DNA of 64,000 nt from Micromonospora avicenniae (GCF_900156065.1 NZ_FTNF01000013.1:1-64000); one strand, 5' to 3'. Shown: positions 50,944 through 60,064, counted from the stretch's first letter. The notes: generated from the letters alone by a model not told the origin. Numbers and translations are program-made.

Positions 50944-51912
50944 TCAGGTCACACCGGTGGTGCGGAACCGGCGCTGGTACACCGAGGGCGGGATGCCGTA
51001 CGCCGTGGTGAACACCCGCCGCAGCGTCTCGTCGCTGCCGAACCCGCTGCGCCGCGCGGCCTCACCGACCGTGCCGCCCTGCTCCAGCAGCACGCGAGCC
51101 GCCTCGATCCGCGCCAGCTCCAGGTAACGGCCGGGCGTGAGACCGAGCTCCTGCTGGAAGATCCGCCGCAGGTGCCGTGGGGTGACCGTCGCGTCGCGCG
51201 CCATCGCCTCGATCGGGTACGGCCGGGCCGGGTCGGCGGCCACCCGGTCGATCACCCGGCGCAGCCGCTGGTCGCCGCTCGGCGGAAGATCCTGCCGGAC
51301 GGAGAACTGGGACTGCCCGCCCGGGCGCTGCATGAACACCACGAGTTCCCGGGCCACCTCCCGGGCCGGTCCGGCGCCGTGGTCCGCCTCGACGAGGGCG
51401 AGCGCGAGGTCGATCCCGGCGGTCACCCCGGCGCTGGTGAGCAGGCGACCGCTGCGTACGTAGATGGCGTCCGGTCGTACCTCGACCTGCGGGAACTCGG
51501 CCCGCAACCGCTCCGCGTGCCGCCAGTGGGTGGTCGCCGGGTGCCCGTCCAGCCACCCCGTCCGGGCCAGCACGAACGCCCCGGTGCAGACCGCGGCGAG
51601 GCGGGTGTCCGGCCGGACCAGGCGGCCCAGGCGGGCCCGGACGTCTGCCGCGTCGGGCAGCGCGGAGAGGTCGTCGGCGCCGGTGAGTACGAGCGTGTCC
51701 ACCGGGTCGGCCTCGTCCAGGGTGATGTCGGCGGTGAGCCGCACACCCGAGGAGGTGCGTACCTGCACGGACCGCCAGCCGATCAGTTGCACGGTGTAGT
51801 CGGCGCCGCGCCGGGTAGCCGCGTCGAACACGTCCACCGGCCCCGACACGTCGAGCAACTGCATCCCGTCGAAGACCACCACACCCACCCGGTGCGGGCC
51901 CTGCCCGGTCAT
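50944..51912 (-). CDS. GlxA-family transcriptional regulator (DJ-1/PfpI plus AraC HTH)
   Basis: 322 residues. The N-terminal DJ-1/PfpI domain (about 8-185) has VVVFDGMQLLDVSGPVDVF and the nucleophile-elbow Cys in AAVCTGAFVLA. The C-terminal AraC/XylS double HTH (about 220-315) has PRHLRRIFQQELGLTPGRYL and SGFGSDETLRRVF. The ATG at 51912 follows GAGGGGGT. It is divergent from the HD-domain gene, with a perfect palindrome between them, and probably regulates that gene and itself. Confidence 0.9.
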   Translation of the reverse strand: MTGQGPHRVGVVVFDGMQLLDVSGPVDVFDAATRRGADYTVQLIGWRSVQVRTSSGVRLTADITLDEADPVDTLVLTGADDLSALPDAADVRARLGRLVRPDTRLAAVCTGAFVLARTGWLDGHPATTHWRHAERLRAEFPQVEVRPDAIYVRSGRLLTSAGVTAGIDLALALVEADHGAGPAREVARELVVFMQRPGGQSQFSVRQDLPPSGDQRLRRVIDRVAADPARPYPIEAMARDATVTPRHLRRIFQQELGLTPGRYLELARIEAARVLLEQGGTVGEAARRSGFGSDETLRRVFTTAYGIPPSVYQRRFRTTGVT

Positions 51913-51982
51913 GCGCCATACCCCCTCAGGTTCCGGGGCGGCCAGCCCGCGTCCCGGCCCACATGTCCGTATCTGTGGAGTG

Positions 51983-52014
51983 CATGTCCCCAGGGACATG
52001 GCCGATCGAGTCTA
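51983..52014 (-). promoter_or_regulatory. glxA-like promoter with palindromic operator
   Basis: On the minus strand TAGACT (52009-52014) would start transcription near 52002. Directly on and after that point lies CATGTCCC-CA-GGGACATG (51983-52000), a perfect 8-2-8 palindrome. A further ATGTCC box is at 51963-51968. The placement suits autorepression. Confidence 0.55.
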
Positions 52015-52078
52015 GCCCCGGCAGCATCGGTGCCGAAGCGGGCGGCCACCAGCCGGCCCAGCACGGAAGGAAGCTCGG

Positions 52079-52717
52079 ATGACCGAGATCATCGCCGGGA
52101 TCACCATCCCGGACACACCGCTCGTCGCCGCCGCGACCGATCTGGTCCGTAAGGCCACCAACGACCTGCTCTACCACCACTCCCGCCGCGTGTTCCTCTT
52201 CGGCTCACTCCAGGGCGAGCGCCGTGGCCTCTCCCCCGACCCGGAGCTGCTCTACGTCGGCGCGATGTTCCACGATCTCGGCCTCACCGGCGAGTACGGG
52301 AGCACCGATCTGCGCTTCGAGGTCGACGGGGCGAAGGCGGCGGAGCGGTTCCTGCTCGACCACAGCCGCTCCGTCGAGGAGGCGCGCAAGGTCTGGCTCG
52401 CCGTGGCGCTGCACACCACGCCCGGCGTACCCGAGCATCTGGACCCGGAGATCGCCCTGGTGACCGCCGGCGTGGAGACCGACGTGCTGGGCATCGGCTA
52501 CCGCGACCTCGACCCGGCGCGGATCGCCGAGGTGACCGCCGCCCACCCGCGCCCCGACTTCAAGCGCCAGATCCTGGCGGCGTTCAACCAGGGCGTGGCG
52601 CACCGGCCGCAGACCACGTTCGGCACGGTGAACGACGACGTGCTCGCGCACTTCGACCCGTCGTTCGTACGGGAGGACTTCGTGCAGATCATCCTCGGCA
52701 ACGACTGGCCCGAGTGA
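52079..52717 (+). CDS. HD-domain hydrolase (cyanamide-hydratase-like)
   Basis: 212 residues with an HD metal-binding fold: HHSRRVFLFG gives the first His, GAMFHDLGL the His-Asp pair and VALHTTPG a later His. The arrangement resembles the small HD hydrolases related to cyanamide hydratase rather than nucleotide-signalling HD-GYP proteins. The substrate is not known. Divergent from the GlxA-type regulator, which suggests regulation by it. Confidence 0.82.
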   Translation: MTEIIAGITIPDTPLVAAATDLVRKATNDLLYHHSRRVFLFGSLQGERRGLSPDPELLYVGAMFHDLGLTGEYGSTDLRFEVDGAKAAERFLLDHSRSVEEARKVWLAVALHTTPGVPEHLDPEIALVTAGVETDVLGIGYRDLDPARIAEVTAAHPRPDFKRQILAAFNQGVAHRPQTTFGTVNDDVLAHFDPSFVREDFVQIILGNDWPE

Positions 52718-52725
52718 GCCGGCGG

Positions 52726-52758
52726 GTGCCCGGCGTCAGCCCGTCTGACGCCGGGCAC
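52726..52758. terminator. Bidirectional terminator containing the LigD-type stop codon
   Basis: GTGCCCGGCGTCAG (52726-52739) and CTGACGCCGGGCAC (52745-52758) pair perfectly over 14 bp. The stop codon of the convergent polymerase gene (52736-52738) lies within the left arm. Confidence 0.75.
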
Positions 52759-53689
52759 GGGCCCGGCGCTTGCCCTCGTGCATCGCCTGCACGCGGGCGA
52801 TCGGGATGGCCCGCCCCTCCTCGACCAGCTCGGCCGGGAGCACCTGCGGTTCCGGCATCAGGTCGAGCCACGGATCTCGTTCGGCGACCAGCCCCGGGAC
52901 GGTACGCACGGTGAAGTCGCCCGGCGTGACGTCCGGCAGGGCGGCCCAGTCGACGGGGAAGGAGACCGGCAGTCCCGGTCGCAGCCGCGGGCTGTACGCG
53001 GCCACGACGGTGGCCCCGCCCGCCCGGGTGGAGTCGACGAAGACCCGGCCGCCCCGGTCCTCGCGGATGAAGGCGGTCGTGGCCAGCGCCGGGTCCAGCC
53101 GCTCGGCGCGGGCCGCGAGCGCCCGGGTGGCGGCCGCAAGCTCCTCCGCGTCGGCGCCGGCCTCGACCGGCACGAAGACGTGCACCCCCTTGGCGCCGCT
53201 GGTCTTCACCGCGCCGACCAGACCGGAATCGGTGAGCGCCTGCCGTACCAGCAGCGCGGCTGCCACCGCCGAGGGGAACGAGTCCCCCTCCGGCGGGTCG
53301 AGGTCGAGCACCATGTGGGTGGGACGGTCGAGCCGGCCCGCCCGGGCCAGCGTCGGGTGGTACTCGACGGCCCGCTGGTTGGCGAACCAGAGCAGCGTCC
53401 GGCGGTCGTCGCAGAGCGCGTACGACACCTCCCGCTGCGACGCCTCCGCCCAGACCGACACCCGCCGCACCCACTCCGGGGTGTACTTCGGCAGGTTCTT
53501 CTGCATGAACGGCGCCTGCCCGCGCAGCGCCCGGATCACCGACAGCGGCCGGTCCCGCAGCTGCGGGAGGATCCGTTCGCTGACCCCGTCGAGGTAGTCG
53601 ACCAGGTCGCGCTTGCTGGCCCCGTCGACGAGCGGCTGATCCAGGTTGGTCAGCGACACCCCGTCCCGGGTCTCCTCCGCCGCTCCCAT
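52736..53689 (-). CDS. LigD-type polymerase/primase domain protein
   Basis: 317 residues corresponding to the stand-alone polymerase (POL) domain of the NHEJ protein LigD. The catalytic Asp pair is in HMVLDLDPPEGDSFPS, the nucleotide-binding SGAKGVHVFVPVE is present, and RPLSVIRALRG near the start and FPVDWAALPDVTPGDFTV near the end are conserved. It adds nucleotides during bacterial end-joining repair. No Ku or ATP-dependent ligase gene lies in the window, so partners would be elsewhere. Confidence 0.9.
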   Translation of the reverse strand: MGAAEETRDGVSLTNLDQPLVDGASKRDLVDYLDGVSERILPQLRDRPLSVIRALRGQAPFMQKNLPKYTPEWVRRVSVWAEASQREVSYALCDDRRTLLWFANQRAVEYHPTLARAGRLDRPTHMVLDLDPPEGDSFPSAVAAALLVRQALTDSGLVGAVKTSGAKGVHVFVPVEAGADAEELAAATRALAARAERLDPALATTAFIREDRGGRVFVDSTRAGGATVVAAYSPRLRPGLPVSFPVDWAALPDVTPGDFTVRTVPGLVAERDPWLDLMPEPQVLPAELVEEGRAIPIARVQAMHEGKRRARARRQTG

Positions 53690-53778
53690 CAGCCCACCTT
53701 CCCGGTCGGCGGGGCGGCGGTCAACCGGACACGACGGGACGTGTCACAGCGATCGGGGTCGCGCGACCGGACCGACTT

Positions 53779-53841
53779 CACTGGAGTCGAGCCGACCTGC
53801 TGACTCGCCCACCCCGACCGCACCGCAACCCGAGTCGATCA
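53779..53841. repeat. Degenerate copy of palindromic family A
   Basis: Read on the minus strand from 53841, TGATCGACTCGGGTT is followed by 8 bases and GTCGGGGTGGGCGAG, matching the first half of the elements at 730 and 49454 apart from the spacer. A weaker copy of the other half (GGTCGGCTCGACTCCAGTGA) follows. The first three bases are the stop codon of the MFS gene. Confidence 0.55.
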
Positions 53842-55317
53842 GCGGCCGCCCACCGCTGAGGGCCGGTCGCCCACCGCTGAGGGCCGGTCGCCGGCAGTTG
53901 ACGCCGGGGCCGGGGCGGGCCGGGGGCGCAGGGTGGCTGCGGCGACCAGCGTGGCGGCGGCGACCAGCCCGGCGGCCACGGCGAACGCGCCTCGGTAGCC
54001 GGCGGCCAGCGCGGCCGCCTCGTCCCAGCCCTGGGCCCGCAGGCCGGCGGTCCGGCCGGCGGCCAGGGTGGCGAGTGTGGCCAGACCGAACGCGCCGCCG
54101 ATCTGCTGGGTGGTGTTGGTCAGCCCGGAGGCGAGTCCGGCGTCGCCGTCGGCTGCCGCCCCCATGGCGGCCGTGGTCACCGCCGGCAGCGTCAGGCCAC
54201 CGGCCACCCCGAAGACCAGGAGCGCAGGGAGCACGTCGGCCAGGTAACCGCCGTCGGCCGGCAGCCGGGCCAGCAGCAGGAACCCGACCAGCGCCAGCGT
54301 GAGCCCGGTGACCAGGACGGTCCGCACGCCGTACCGGGCGATGAGCCGGCCGGCGGCGCCGAGCGAGACGGCCGCGATGACGACGGGGGTGGGGAGGAAG
54401 GCCAGGCCGGTGGTGGCGGCGTCGAACCCGAGCACCAACTGGACGTCGAGCGCCAGCAGGAACTGGAAACCGAAGAACGCCGCCACTGCGAGGAACTGGA
54501 CCGCGTTCGCGGCGACCAGGCCGGGCGTGCGCAGGACCCGGGGTGGCAGCAGTGGGACGGCCGCGGACCGCTGGCGCAGCGCGAACGCACCGAGCAGCGC
54601 GGCCGCCGCGGCGGCCGATCCGGCCGTGCGGGCCGAGGTCCAGCCGTGCTCACCGGTGCCGACTATCGCCAGCACCGCCACCATCAGGCCGGCGGTGGCC
54701 AGCACCGCGCCGGGCAGGTCGAGCCCGGCCCGCAGCCCCACCCCGCGGTCGGCGGCGATCCGGCGTACGGCGGCGAGCACGATCGCCAGGCCGATCGGCA
54801 GGTTGATGAGGAAGATGGACCGCCATCCGGCGAGGTCGGTGAGCACGCCCCCGGCCACCGTGCCGAGCGACGCGCCGGCCGCCCCGGTGAAGCTGAAGAC
54901 CCCGATGGCCCGGGCCCGCGCAGCCGGCTCCGGGTAGAGCCGGACGATCATGCCGAGGCTGACCGCCATGGTGAGGGCGCCGCCGACGCCTTGGAGAAAG
55001 CGGGCACCGATCAGCACCGCCGGGCCGGTGGCGGCGGCGCAGAGCAGCGAGGCCAGGGTGAAGAGGGCGACCCCGGCGAGGAAGACCGACCGTCGGCCGA
55101 GCAGGTCGCCGAGGCGGCCGGCGAGCAGCAGCAGACCGCCGAAGGCGACCAGGTACGCGTTGACCACCCAGGCCAGGCCGGTCGGAGTGAAGCCGAGTTC
55201 GCGCTGAATGGTGGGCAGCGCCACCGCCACGATGTTGCCGTCAAGAATGATCATGAGGCTGCCGGCGCAGAGCACGAGCAGCGCGGGCCACCGGGACCGG
55301 TCGGTACGGGAAGTCAT
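53839..55317 (-). CDS. DHA2-type MFS drug exporter
   Basis: 492 residues with about fourteen membrane helices. Helix 1 carries the DHA2-14 signature LDGNIVAVALPTIQRELG and the loop 2-3 motif is GRLGDLLGRRSVFL. The C-terminal tail has a threefold GDRPSAV-type repeat encoded by 21-base direct repeats near 53845-53900. Divergent from an HxlR regulator, the usual genetic sign of an inducible efflux system. The ATG at 55317 starts the family-like sequence MTSRTDRSRWPALLV. Confidence 0.92.
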   Translation of the reverse strand: MTSRTDRSRWPALLVLCAGSLMIILDGNIVAVALPTIQRELGFTPTGLAWVVNAYLVAFGGLLLLAGRLGDLLGRRSVFLAGVALFTLASLLCAAATGPAVLIGARFLQGVGGALTMAVSLGMIVRLYPEPAARARAIGVFSFTGAAGASLGTVAGGVLTDLAGWRSIFLINLPIGLAIVLAAVRRIAADRGVGLRAGLDLPGAVLATAGLMVAVLAIVGTGEHGWTSARTAGSAAAAAALLGAFALRQRSAAVPLLPPRVLRTPGLVAANAVQFLAVAAFFGFQFLLALDVQLVLGFDAATTGLAFLPTPVVIAAVSLGAAGRLIARYGVRTVLVTGLTLALVGFLLLARLPADGGYLADVLPALLVFGVAGGLTLPAVTTAAMGAAADGDAGLASGLTNTTQQIGGAFGLATLATLAAGRTAGLRAQGWDEAAALAAGYRGAFAVAAGLVAAATLVAAATLRPRPAPAPASTAGDRPSAVGDRPSAVGGR

Positions 55318-55395
55318 CGGACGCCTCCATGGTGCACGGTTTGTTACCGAGGCCATCGTCTGTGACCATGAGCCGGAGCGGAAGGAGGCACTGTT

Positions 55396-55833
55396 GTGTC
55401 CCAGAGGAACACCGATGTGTCCGTACAGCTGGACATGCCTGTGGACTGCGACGGCGAGGCAGTGGCGCCGTTCACACCGGGGCAGGCCAAGGCCTGCACC
55501 GTCCGCGAGGTGCTCGACCGGGTGGGCGGCAAGTGGAGCATCGGCGTCCTGGTGGCCGCCTCGCACGGCCCGGTGCGCTTCACCGAGCTGGAGCGGCAGA
55601 TCGAGGGGATCAGCCGCCGGATGCTCACTCTGACGCTGCGCAACCTGGAACGAGACGGCCTACTGGTCCGCCGGGTCCACCCGACCGTGCCACCCAAGGT
55701 CGAGTACACCGCCACCCCGATCGCGCTGGAGCTCTACGAGTACCTGGTCGGGCTGACCAACTGGGCGGAACGGCACCGGGGGGCGATCTCCGCCGCCCGT
55801 ATCGCGTACGACCGGGAGCACGGGCCGGTCTGA
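55396..55833 (+). CDS. HxlR-family transcriptional regulator
   Basis: 145 residues with a winged helix: VLDRVGGKWSIGVLVAASHG, then FTELERQIEGISRRMLTLTL and LRNLERDGLLVRR. The conserved sensor Cys before the first helix is present (AKACTVREV), so redox or electrophile sensing as in YodB/HypR is possible. GGAGG lies 7 bases before the GTG start. A CGGT-N5-ACCG inverted repeat (55337-55349) in the 78-base space to the MFS gene is an operator candidate. Confidence 0.9.
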   Translation: MSQRNTDVSVQLDMPVDCDGEAVAPFTPGQAKACTVREVLDRVGGKWSIGVLVAASHGPVRFTELERQIEGISRRMLTLTLRNLERDGLLVRRVHPTVPPKVEYTATPIALELYEYLVGLTNWAERHRGAISAARIAYDREHGPV

Positions 55834-55927
55834 GCCGCCGGACCTGCCTCCCGGAGCCCGGCCGGACGCCGCCACGCCGTCCTCCGAGCGAACCCACGGC
55901 GGCTGTGGGGAAGGCCACGGTTTTCGT

Positions 55928-55962
55928 CTGACCGATCGGTCAGGGTCTGACCGATCGGTCAG
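55928..55962. promoter_or_regulatory. Tandem palindromic TetR operators
   Basis: CTGACCGATCGGTCAG occurs twice (55928-55943 and 55947-55962), each a perfect 16-bp palindrome, with a 19-base period, ending 27 bases before the tetR ATG. The form is typical of TetR-family sites (TGACCGATCGGTCA). It should control the tetR-MMPL operon. Confidence 0.85.
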
Positions 55963-55989
55963 GCATGCTGGTCAACGGAGGTGACCGGC

Positions 55990-56562
55990 ATGCGACGGGC
56001 GGAACCGGAGACCCGCGGGGAGATCCTGGCAGCGGCGACGCGCCGCTTCGCGGCGACCGGCTACCGGGGCACTTCGCTCCAGGACATCGCCACCGAGGTG
56101 GGTTGCTCGAAGGCCACCGTGCTCTACCACTTCGCGAACAAGGAAGCTCTGCTCACCGAACTGATGGCGCCGGCCATCACGGAGCTCCAGGCGCTCGACG
56201 CCGCCCTCACCGGGTTGACCGGTCGCGCGGCGCAGCAGACCGCGGCCGACGGGTTCGTCGACCTCGCGGTGCGTTTCCGGCGGGAGATCGCCCTCATCCG
56301 TGGCGAGTTCCCCGAGCTGCTGCGGCAACCGGAGTTCGCGCACATCCAGCGGATCTCCGAGCGGCTGCGGGACGCCCTCGCCGGCAACACCGACCGACCG
56401 GCCGCGCAGGTCGCGGCGCTGGTGCTGCTCGCCGGCATCTCCGAGACGTGCGCGGAGTTCGTCGACATGCCCGACGCCGAACTGCGTCCCGCGCTGCTCG
56501 CGCTCGCCCGGCGAGCTCTCGAACCCGTACCTGAACACCCGACCCAGGACAAGGAAACCTGA
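55990..56562 (+). CDS. TetR-family repressor
   Basis: 190 residues. The N-terminal HTH reads RGEILAAATRRFAATGYRGT, then SLQDIATEVGCSKATVLYHF. The C-terminal ligand domain is all-helical. The ATG at 55990 is preferred because GGAGGTGA lies just before it; a GTG nine bases upstream is inside that ribosome-binding site. Its stop overlaps the MMPL start (TGATG), so repressor and pump are coupled, and two palindromes upstream suggest autorepression. Confidence 0.93.
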   Translation: MRRAEPETRGEILAAATRRFAATGYRGTSLQDIATEVGCSKATVLYHFANKEALLTELMAPAITELQALDAALTGLTGRAAQQTAADGFVDLAVRFRREIALIRGEFPELLRQPEFAHIQRISERLRDALAGNTDRPAAQVAALVLLAGISETCAEFVDMPDAELRPALLALARRALEPVPEHPTQDKET

Positions 56563-58751
56563 TGGCGACCCTGCTCTACCGGCTCGGCCGGGGCTCGTTG
56601 CGTCGGCGGCGACTCGTCGTCGCGATCTGGCTCGTCGTGCTCGTCGGCCTCGGCCTGGCCGCCGCGTTCCTGCGCGGCCCGACGGCGAGCAACTTCACCA
56701 TGCCCGGCACCGAATCCCAGCGGGCCCTCGACCTGCTCTCCCAGCAGTTCCCGGCCGCCAGCGGCGCCACCGGGACGATCGCGGTGAAGGCACCCGCGGA
56801 CGGCCAGCTGGCCACGCCGCAGGGGCAGGCCGTGGTCAAGGAGATCATCCAGGAGGCGACCGCCGTACCGGGCGTGGTCGGCGCGGTCGACCCGCTCGCC
56901 GTCGGCGCGGTCTCCCCCGACGGCCAGTACGCCCTGGTCCAGGTGCAGTTCGCCGGTGGCGCCGACGAGGTGGACGACGCGCAGCGCGCCGCGTACGAGA
57001 AGGTCGGCGCGAGCGCCGAGGCGCAGGGCTGGCAGGTGGCCCCCGGCGGCGAGGTGCTGGGCGGCGAACCGGAGGTGGGTTCGACCGAGGCGATCGGTGT
57101 GGCGGTGGCAGCGGTCGTCCTGGTCGTCACGTTCGGTTCGCTGGTGGCGGCCGGGATGACCATGCTCAACGCCCTGATCGGCGTCGCCGTCGGCATGGCC
57201 GGGCTCTTCGCGCTCAGCAGCACCGTCGAGCTGACCAGCACCGCGCCGATCCTCGCGCTGATGCTCGGCCTCGCGGTAGGTATCGACTACTCGCTGTTCA
57301 TCACGTCCCGCCACCGGCAGAACCTGCTCGACGGGCTGCCACCGGACGAGGCCGTCGGCCGCGCCGTCGGCACGGCGGGTTCCGCCGTCGTCTTCGCCGG
57401 GGCGACGGTGGTGATCGCGCTGGCGGGGCTGGCCGTGGTCGACATCCCGTTCCTGACCGTCATGGGTCTCGCCGCGGCGGGCACGGTCACCGTGGCGGTG
57501 CTCGTCGCGATCACCCTCCAGCCGGCGCTGCTCGGTTTCGCCGGCCGCAAGGTGCTCCCCCGACGCCTGCGCGGCGCCACGCCGGTCGACGGCACGCCGG
57601 CCCCCGCCCGCTCCGGTTTCGGGTTCCGCTGGGCCCGGCTGGTCACCCGGCTCCGCGTACCGGTGATCCTGGTCGGGCTGCTCGGCCTGGGACTGCTCGC
57701 CGTCCCCACCTCTGACATGCGGCTCGCCCTGCCGGACGCCGGCACGGCCGCGGGCGGCTCACCGGCCCGGGTATCGAACGACCTGATCACCGAGGGTTTC
57801 GGCCCGGGCTTCACCGGCCGGCTGGCCGTGGTGGTGGCCGGTGACACGCCGCAGGCCACGGCGGCCGCCGTACCGCAGGTCACCGCCCTGGTCCAGCGCA
57901 CCGACGACGTGCTCGCGGTGGCCCCGCCGCAGCTCAGCCCCGACGGGCGCACGGCCCTGCTCGGCGTGGTACCGAAGACCGGGCCCACCGACGCCGCCAC
58001 GGAGACGCTGGTGCACGACATCAGGCACGCGGTCGGCGGAATCCAGGACGTGGACGTGCTGCTGACCGGCGCCACCGCGATCGGCATCGACGTCTCGGAG
58101 AAGCTCGCCGACGCGCTCCCGATCTACCTGGTGCTGGTCGTCGGGCTCTCCGTCCTGCTGCTGATGCTGGTCTTCCGCTCGCTGCTGGTGCCGGTCAAGG
58201 CCGCGCTGGGCTTCCTGCTCACCGTAGCGGCGACCTTCGGCATCACGGTCGGGGTCTTCCAGCAGGGCCACCTCGCCGACCTGGTCGGCCTCGACACCCC
58301 GGGGCCGCTGATCAGCTTCCTGCCGATCCTGTTGATCGGCATCCTGTTCGGCCTGGCCATGGACTACGAGGTCTTCCTCGTCTCCCGCATGCGGGAGGAC
58401 TTCGTGCACGGTGACACCGCGCAGCAGGCGACGATCAACGGTATGGGGCACGGCGCACGCGTGGTCACCGCGGCCGCGCTGATCATGATCTCGGTCTTCG
58501 GTGGCTTCGTCTTCTTCCTCCACGACCCGGTGATCAAATCGATCGGCTTCGCGCTCGCCGTCGGTGTGGCCATCGACGCCTTCGTGGTCCGGATGACCAT
58601 CGTGCCGGCGGTGATGTCGCTGCTGGGCAGTCGCGCCTGGTGGCTGCCGAAGTGGCTCGGGCGGGCGCTGCCGAACGTCGACATCGAGGGTGAGGGTCTC
58701 CGGGCCCACCTGGCCGACCGCGAGCCCGCCTCGGTCGGCCGTCCTGGCTGA
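56562..58751 (+). CDS. MMPL-family RND transporter
   Basis: 729 residues with the MMPL architecture: a helix at about 18-38, an extracellular domain, five to six helices (about 175-345), a second extracellular domain and a second helix bundle (about 520-690). Conserved GLAVGIDYSLFITSRHR and GLAMDYEVFLVSRMRED carry the proton-relay Asp-Tyr pairs. It exports lipids or drugs. Coupled to the tetR gene. Confidence 0.93.
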   Translation: MATLLYRLGRGSLRRRRLVVAIWLVVLVGLGLAAAFLRGPTASNFTMPGTESQRALDLLSQQFPAASGATGTIAVKAPADGQLATPQGQAVVKEIIQEATAVPGVVGAVDPLAVGAVSPDGQYALVQVQFAGGADEVDDAQRAAYEKVGASAEAQGWQVAPGGEVLGGEPEVGSTEAIGVAVAAVVLVVTFGSLVAAGMTMLNALIGVAVGMAGLFALSSTVELTSTAPILALMLGLAVGIDYSLFITSRHRQNLLDGLPPDEAVGRAVGTAGSAVVFAGATVVIALAGLAVVDIPFLTVMGLAAAGTVTVAVLVAITLQPALLGFAGRKVLPRRLRGATPVDGTPAPARSGFGFRWARLVTRLRVPVILVGLLGLGLLAVPTSDMRLALPDAGTAAGGSPARVSNDLITEGFGPGFTGRLAVVVAGDTPQATAAAVPQVTALVQRTDDVLAVAPPQLSPDGRTALLGVVPKTGPTDAATETLVHDIRHAVGGIQDVDVLLTGATAIGIDVSEKLADALPIYLVLVVGLSVLLLMLVFRSLLVPVKAALGFLLTVAATFGITVGVFQQGHLADLVGLDTPGPLISFLPILLIGILFGLAMDYEVFLVSRMREDFVHGDTAQQATINGMGHGARVVTAAALIMISVFGGFVFFLHDPVIKSIGFALAVGVAIDAFVVRMTIVPAVMSLLGSRAWWLPKWLGRALPNVDIEGEGLRAHLADREPASVGRPG

Positions 58752-58760
58752 GCCCGCGGT

Positions 58761-58789
58761 CCAGCCGGCGTCGCGACGGCGCCGGCTGG
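58761..58789. terminator. Bidirectional terminator between the MMPL and esterase genes
   Basis: CCAGCCGGCG (58761-58770) and CGCCGGCTGG (58780-58789) pair perfectly. It lies between convergent stop codons. Confidence 0.6.
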
Positions 58790-58807
58790 TGTCGGCCGGT
58801 GGGCCGG

Positions 58808-60064
58808 TCACACCCCGGCGGGGTAGGTCTCCAGCTCGCCGGTGGTGCTGACCGCCGGCAGTGGGTGCAGCGCCGTGGTGTCGTCGCACCAGATGAAGGC
58901 GTCATACCGCTCGCCCAGCCGGGTCGGCACGTAGTTGCCCCACGACTCGAAGGTCGGGTCGTAGACCACCCCGATCGCCCGATGGTCGGCGGTGTCGGTG
59001 GCCCACCCGGGTTGGTCGCCGCCGCCGAAGACGAGCACCGCCCGCTCCGGCATCAACTCGTGCAACCGCCGCTCGATCGAACCGGGCCGGGCCGGTGGCA
59101 CCACCATCGCCTCGGCCGGTGAGCCCCAGCGCGGCGCGGCGATCACGGCGCCCTGGTAACAGCCGAAGCCGACCAGGACCACCGCGTCGGCACCGTGCCG
59201 TTCCCGGGCCAACTGCCCGATGTTGACCATTCCCTCCGCCGTCATGTCGGTGGCCCGCGCGTCGCCCACGTGCGTGTTGTGCGCCCACACCACACCCCGC
59301 GCGCCCCGGCCGTACCGGTCGAGCAGTCGGTCCAGGGTGTCCTGCATGTGGATGTCCCGGATGTTCCAGGACTCCGGGCCGCCGGCCACCATCGCCCGGT
59401 AGTACCGCTCGGCGCCGGCCACCACCTCGGCGTTCTGCCAGGCCGAGAAGCGGTCCGGGCCGTCGGCGAGCGCCTGCTCCCGCGTACGGGCCAGCAACCG
59501 GACCACCTCCTCCTCGCACCGGGAGGAGACGAACCGGCTCGCGATGCCGTACTCCTCGGGGCGCCTGCCGTACGGCTCGAAACAGCGGTACGCGTCCTGT
59601 GCGACCTCCAGCCCCGCCGGGTCCTCCTCACCCAGGTAGTCGAAGATCGCCTGCATCGACTCCCACAAGCTGTAGACGTCCAGCCCGTGGAAGCCGGCCC
59701 GCTGCCCCTCCGGCCGCTGCGCGTTCCAGGCTCGCAACCAGCCGGAGAAACGCGCGACCTCGGCGTTCGCCCACATCCAGGTGGGCCAGCGCTCGAACCG
59801 CTCGAGCGCGACCAACGGCTCGAGGATCCCACCGGGCGCAGCGGTGACCGAACGGTGCACCCGGTCGCAGTCCGGCCAGTCCCCCTCGACGGCCACGAAT
59901 GAGAACCCGCACTCCGCGATGAGTCGCCGGGTGAGCTGCTCCCGGAGCCGGTAGAAGTCGTGAGTTCCGTGGGTGGCTTCGCCGATCATCACTATCCGGG
60001 CGTCCCGGACGCGCTCCAGCAGGGGGTTGAAGTCGCTCGGCGCGCCGAGCCGCTGAACCAGCAT
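58808..60064 (-). CDS. Erythromycin esterase family protein
   Basis: 418 residues with the Ere fold: GEATHGTHDFYRLREQLTRR carries the catalytic Glu-His pair, VEGDWPDC and WANAEVARF follow, and WAHNTHVGDARAT carries another active-site His. True EreA/EreB enzymes open the macrolide lactone, but many members of this large family act on other esters, so macrolide hydrolysis is only possible here. An erm gene lies 370 bases upstream. The ATG at 60064 begins MLVQRLGAPSDF; the upstream open frame lacks family sequence. Confidence 0.85.
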   Translation of the reverse strand: MLVQRLGAPSDFNPLLERVRDARIVMIGEATHGTHDFYRLREQLTRRLIAECGFSFVAVEGDWPDCDRVHRSVTAAPGGILEPLVALERFERWPTWMWANAEVARFSGWLRAWNAQRPEGQRAGFHGLDVYSLWESMQAIFDYLGEEDPAGLEVAQDAYRCFEPYGRRPEEYGIASRFVSSRCEEEVVRLLARTREQALADGPDRFSAWQNAEVVAGAERYYRAMVAGGPESWNIRDIHMQDTLDRLLDRYGRGARGVVWAHNTHVGDARATDMTAEGMVNIGQLARERHGADAVVLVGFGCYQGAVIAAPRWGSPAEAMVVPPARPGSIERRLHELMPERAVLVFGGGDQPGWATDTADHRAIGVVYDPTFESWGNYVPTRLGERYDAFIWCDDTTALHPLPAVSTTGELETYPAGV

